DNA from: an uncultured Ignavibacteria bacterium
Lineage (GTDB): Bacteria; Bacteroidota; Ignavibacteria; Kapaibacteriales; Kapaibacteriaceae
Reading direction: 5' to 3'
NCBI GenBank assembly: GCA_903939735.1
Contig: CAJAIA010000001.1
Span: 103,169-167,168 of the forward strand
Length of the DNA: 64,000 nucleotides
Shown here: one piece after another, positions 62,773-64,000 of the stretch
Position numbering within the stretch: the first letter of the stretch is position 1
Layout: every line of letters begins with the position of its first letter
Notes under the pieces: generated by a model
Databases searched by the model: none
What the model saw: the letters and a program-made list of their open reading frames with translations, nothing else
Told to the model about the DNA's origin: nothing
Position numbers and translations under genes: made by a program

Positions 62773-64000
62773 TTACTGCGCCTGAACGTACTTCCATTGT
62801 CCAGCTGGCACCCACCATTGCGGCGGGTTATACCCAGGGCGAACAGCAGAGAACGTAACGTTCTGCAGGCGACGGTTGTACACCGCAGGATAGAGTGGAC
62901 TCCACAGGAAGACGTATGGCTGCTCACGAGCGATGATTTGCTGGAACTCCTTCATGTAGGCGACGCGCTTCTGCTCATCAAACTCTACACGATTAAGCTC
63001 GAGAAGTTGATCAACACGTGGGTTCATGAAGCTCACGTAGTTGCTGCCACGATTCTTCGCCTGCGATGAGTGCCAGATTTGGTACGGATCACTCGGGATT
63101 GGATCGTTAATCCATCCACCGATGTAGAGATCAAACTGTCGTGCCTTCTGATTCTCCTGAAACACACTCCACTCAAGCTTGCGAATCTCCATCTTGATGC
63201 CAACCTTTCGGAGCTCCTCTGAGAGATTCACGGCAAGGGCTTCGCGCAATTCATTCCCTGCATTGATCAGCATGGTGAGCGTCAGTGGTGTGGACTTACC
63301 ATTGACAGCCTTATCCAACACACCATCGCCGTTGGCGTCGGACCAACCGGCTTGAGCCAGAAGCGACTTCGCGATAGCAGGATCGTACGCAATGTTCGGC
63401 AACGACTTATCATACTCCGGACGGTCCTGATAGATCGGCGAGTTCACGGTGGTGGCCAAACCACGAACGAGCTGCTTGATGAGCGCATCGCGATCAACGC
63501 AGTGCGCAATTGCCTTACGGACGTTCACATCGGCCAGGATCGGCCGTGCCATATTGAAGCCGATGTAGGAGTAGGCCTGCGTTTGGAATGCAAACTTGCG
63601 GAGGTGCGGCGTTGCCACCGTATCGATTTCTTCCGTGTACTTCGTTGGAGGAACGTACTCCATGAAATCGATCTCTGCGTTCTTCAGAGCGACAACCGCG
63701 CTGTTACGATCATTGATGACTTTGTAAATGAGCTTGTCAGCATAGGCAGGATTCCATGCATCCTTCCCCTTTGCCCAGAATGCATCATTACGGCGCAGCG
63801 TGACGGACTCACCGGTCTTCCACTCTTCATACATGTACGGACCCGACCCAATGTTCAGCGCTGGGTCGCGACGCACATTCTCAGAACCATACCAGTCAGC
63901 AAATTCCTTGATCGCAGGATTTGCTTGTGCAGCCTCCATCGATGCCGTCTCGGCAAACGTATACTTATCGGTAAGCCCCTTTGGATCCAACACATGCTTT
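62773..64000 (-). CDS. Oligopeptide/dipeptide ABC transporter substrate-binding protein (partial, N-terminus outside window)
   Basis: The C-terminal 408 residues of a family 5 solute-binding protein (OppA/DppA type). Visible landmarks are GSGPYMYEEWKTGESVTLRR, IDFMEYVPP, FNMARPILADVNVRKAIAHC, NVRKAIAHCVDRDALIKQL and the late DPYQIWHSSQAKNRGSNYVSF. The signal peptide and N-terminal lobe lie beyond the right edge. The ligand may be a peptide, but this family also binds nickel, sugars and others. It is followed by the AlbA_2 gene after 53 bases. Confidence 0.92.
   Translation of the reverse strand, partial: KHVLDPKGLTDKYTFAETASMEAAQANPAIKEFADWYGSENVRRDPALNIGSGPYMYEEWKTGESVTLRRNDAFWAKGKDAWNPAYADKLIYKVINDRNSAVVALKNAEIDFMEYVPPTKYTEEIDTVATPHLRKFAFQTQAYSYIGFNMARPILADVNVRKAIAHCVDRDALIKQLVRGLATTVNSPIYQDRPEYDKSLPNIAYDPAIAKSLLAQAGWSDANGDGVLDKAVNGKSTPLTLTMLINAGNELREALAVNLSEELRKVGIKMEIRKLEWSVFQENQKARQFDLYIGGWINDPIPSDPYQIWHSSQAKNRGSNYVSFMNPRVDQLLELNRVEFDEQKRVAYMKEFQQIIAREQPYVFLWSPLYPAVYNRRLQNVTFSAVRPGYNPPQWWVPAGQWKYVQAQ

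Overview
This window is a compact, roughly 50-55% GC bacterial chromosome segment, about 95% coding. It shows no phage, insertion sequence or CRISPR array. Several signs point to the Bacteroidota/Chlorobi side of the tree, probably an Ignavibacteria or Kapabacteria-like lineage (an inference). A -7 promoter box of the Bacteroidota type, TAnnTTTG, recurs in front of genes. There is a gingipain-type C25 protease with a type IX secretion C-terminal domain. KdsA is of the Cys-containing (metal-type) class with a KGSYRKANR motif that I recall from Bacteroidota. Lipid A/Kdo genes, TonB/ExbBD and beta-barrel proteins show a diderm envelope.

Layout. 1-6.3 kb (minus strand): fatty-acid operon in the classic order DUF177-rpmF-plsX-fabH-fabD-fabG-acpP-fabF, followed by the start of another gene at the left edge. 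6.3-12.5 kb (minus): STAS protein, ExbB, two ExbD paralogues, TonB, a small membrane protein, a phosphate-binding-like lipoprotein and a TPR protein, which together look like an energised outer-membrane module. 12.6-18.1 kb (minus): prmC, carB, pyrB and an HU protein with a histone H1-like tail. 18.2-21.5 kb (minus): kdsA-lptC-like-tpiA-pgsA-pgpA, mostly joined by ATGA overlaps. 21.5-34.8 kb (plus): ftsK, uvrA, a three-gene type I-like exporter (ABC protein, HlyD adaptor, TolC-like channel), etfB-etfA-bifunctional nuclease, and a tRNA with a CAT anticodon.

34.8-43.6 kb (minus): gyrA, a TonB-receptor-like barrel, then a tightly packed set of acyl-CoA ligase, nitroreductase, type III polyketide synthase and isoprenylcysteine-methyltransferase-like protein. 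The last four look like a small lipid-polyketide (alkylpyrone/alkylresorcinol-type) pathway. 43.6-50.7 kb (minus): a 1905-residue C25 protease and an unrecognised four-helix membrane protein. 51-59.8 kb: lysine 6-aminotransferase, nrnA-like phosphoesterase, PASTA protein, metallo-beta-lactamase-fold hydrolase plus Rieske protein, PpiD/SurA-type foldase, two squalene/phytoene-synthase-family enzymes (HpnC/HpnD-like) and a lone NuoE-like subunit.

59.8-62.1 kb is the most accessory-looking part. It is AT-richer, holds tiny minus-strand ORFs with a duplicated 3' end, and carries a 529-residue helical protein I cannot name. The right end has an AlbA_2/Schlafen-type DNA-binding protein and a truncated oligopeptide-binding protein.

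All protein names are from reading motifs and comparing them with remembered families; no database search was run. Start codons were moved inward from the longest frame where a ribosome-binding site, an ATGA overlap or a signal peptide favoured it.
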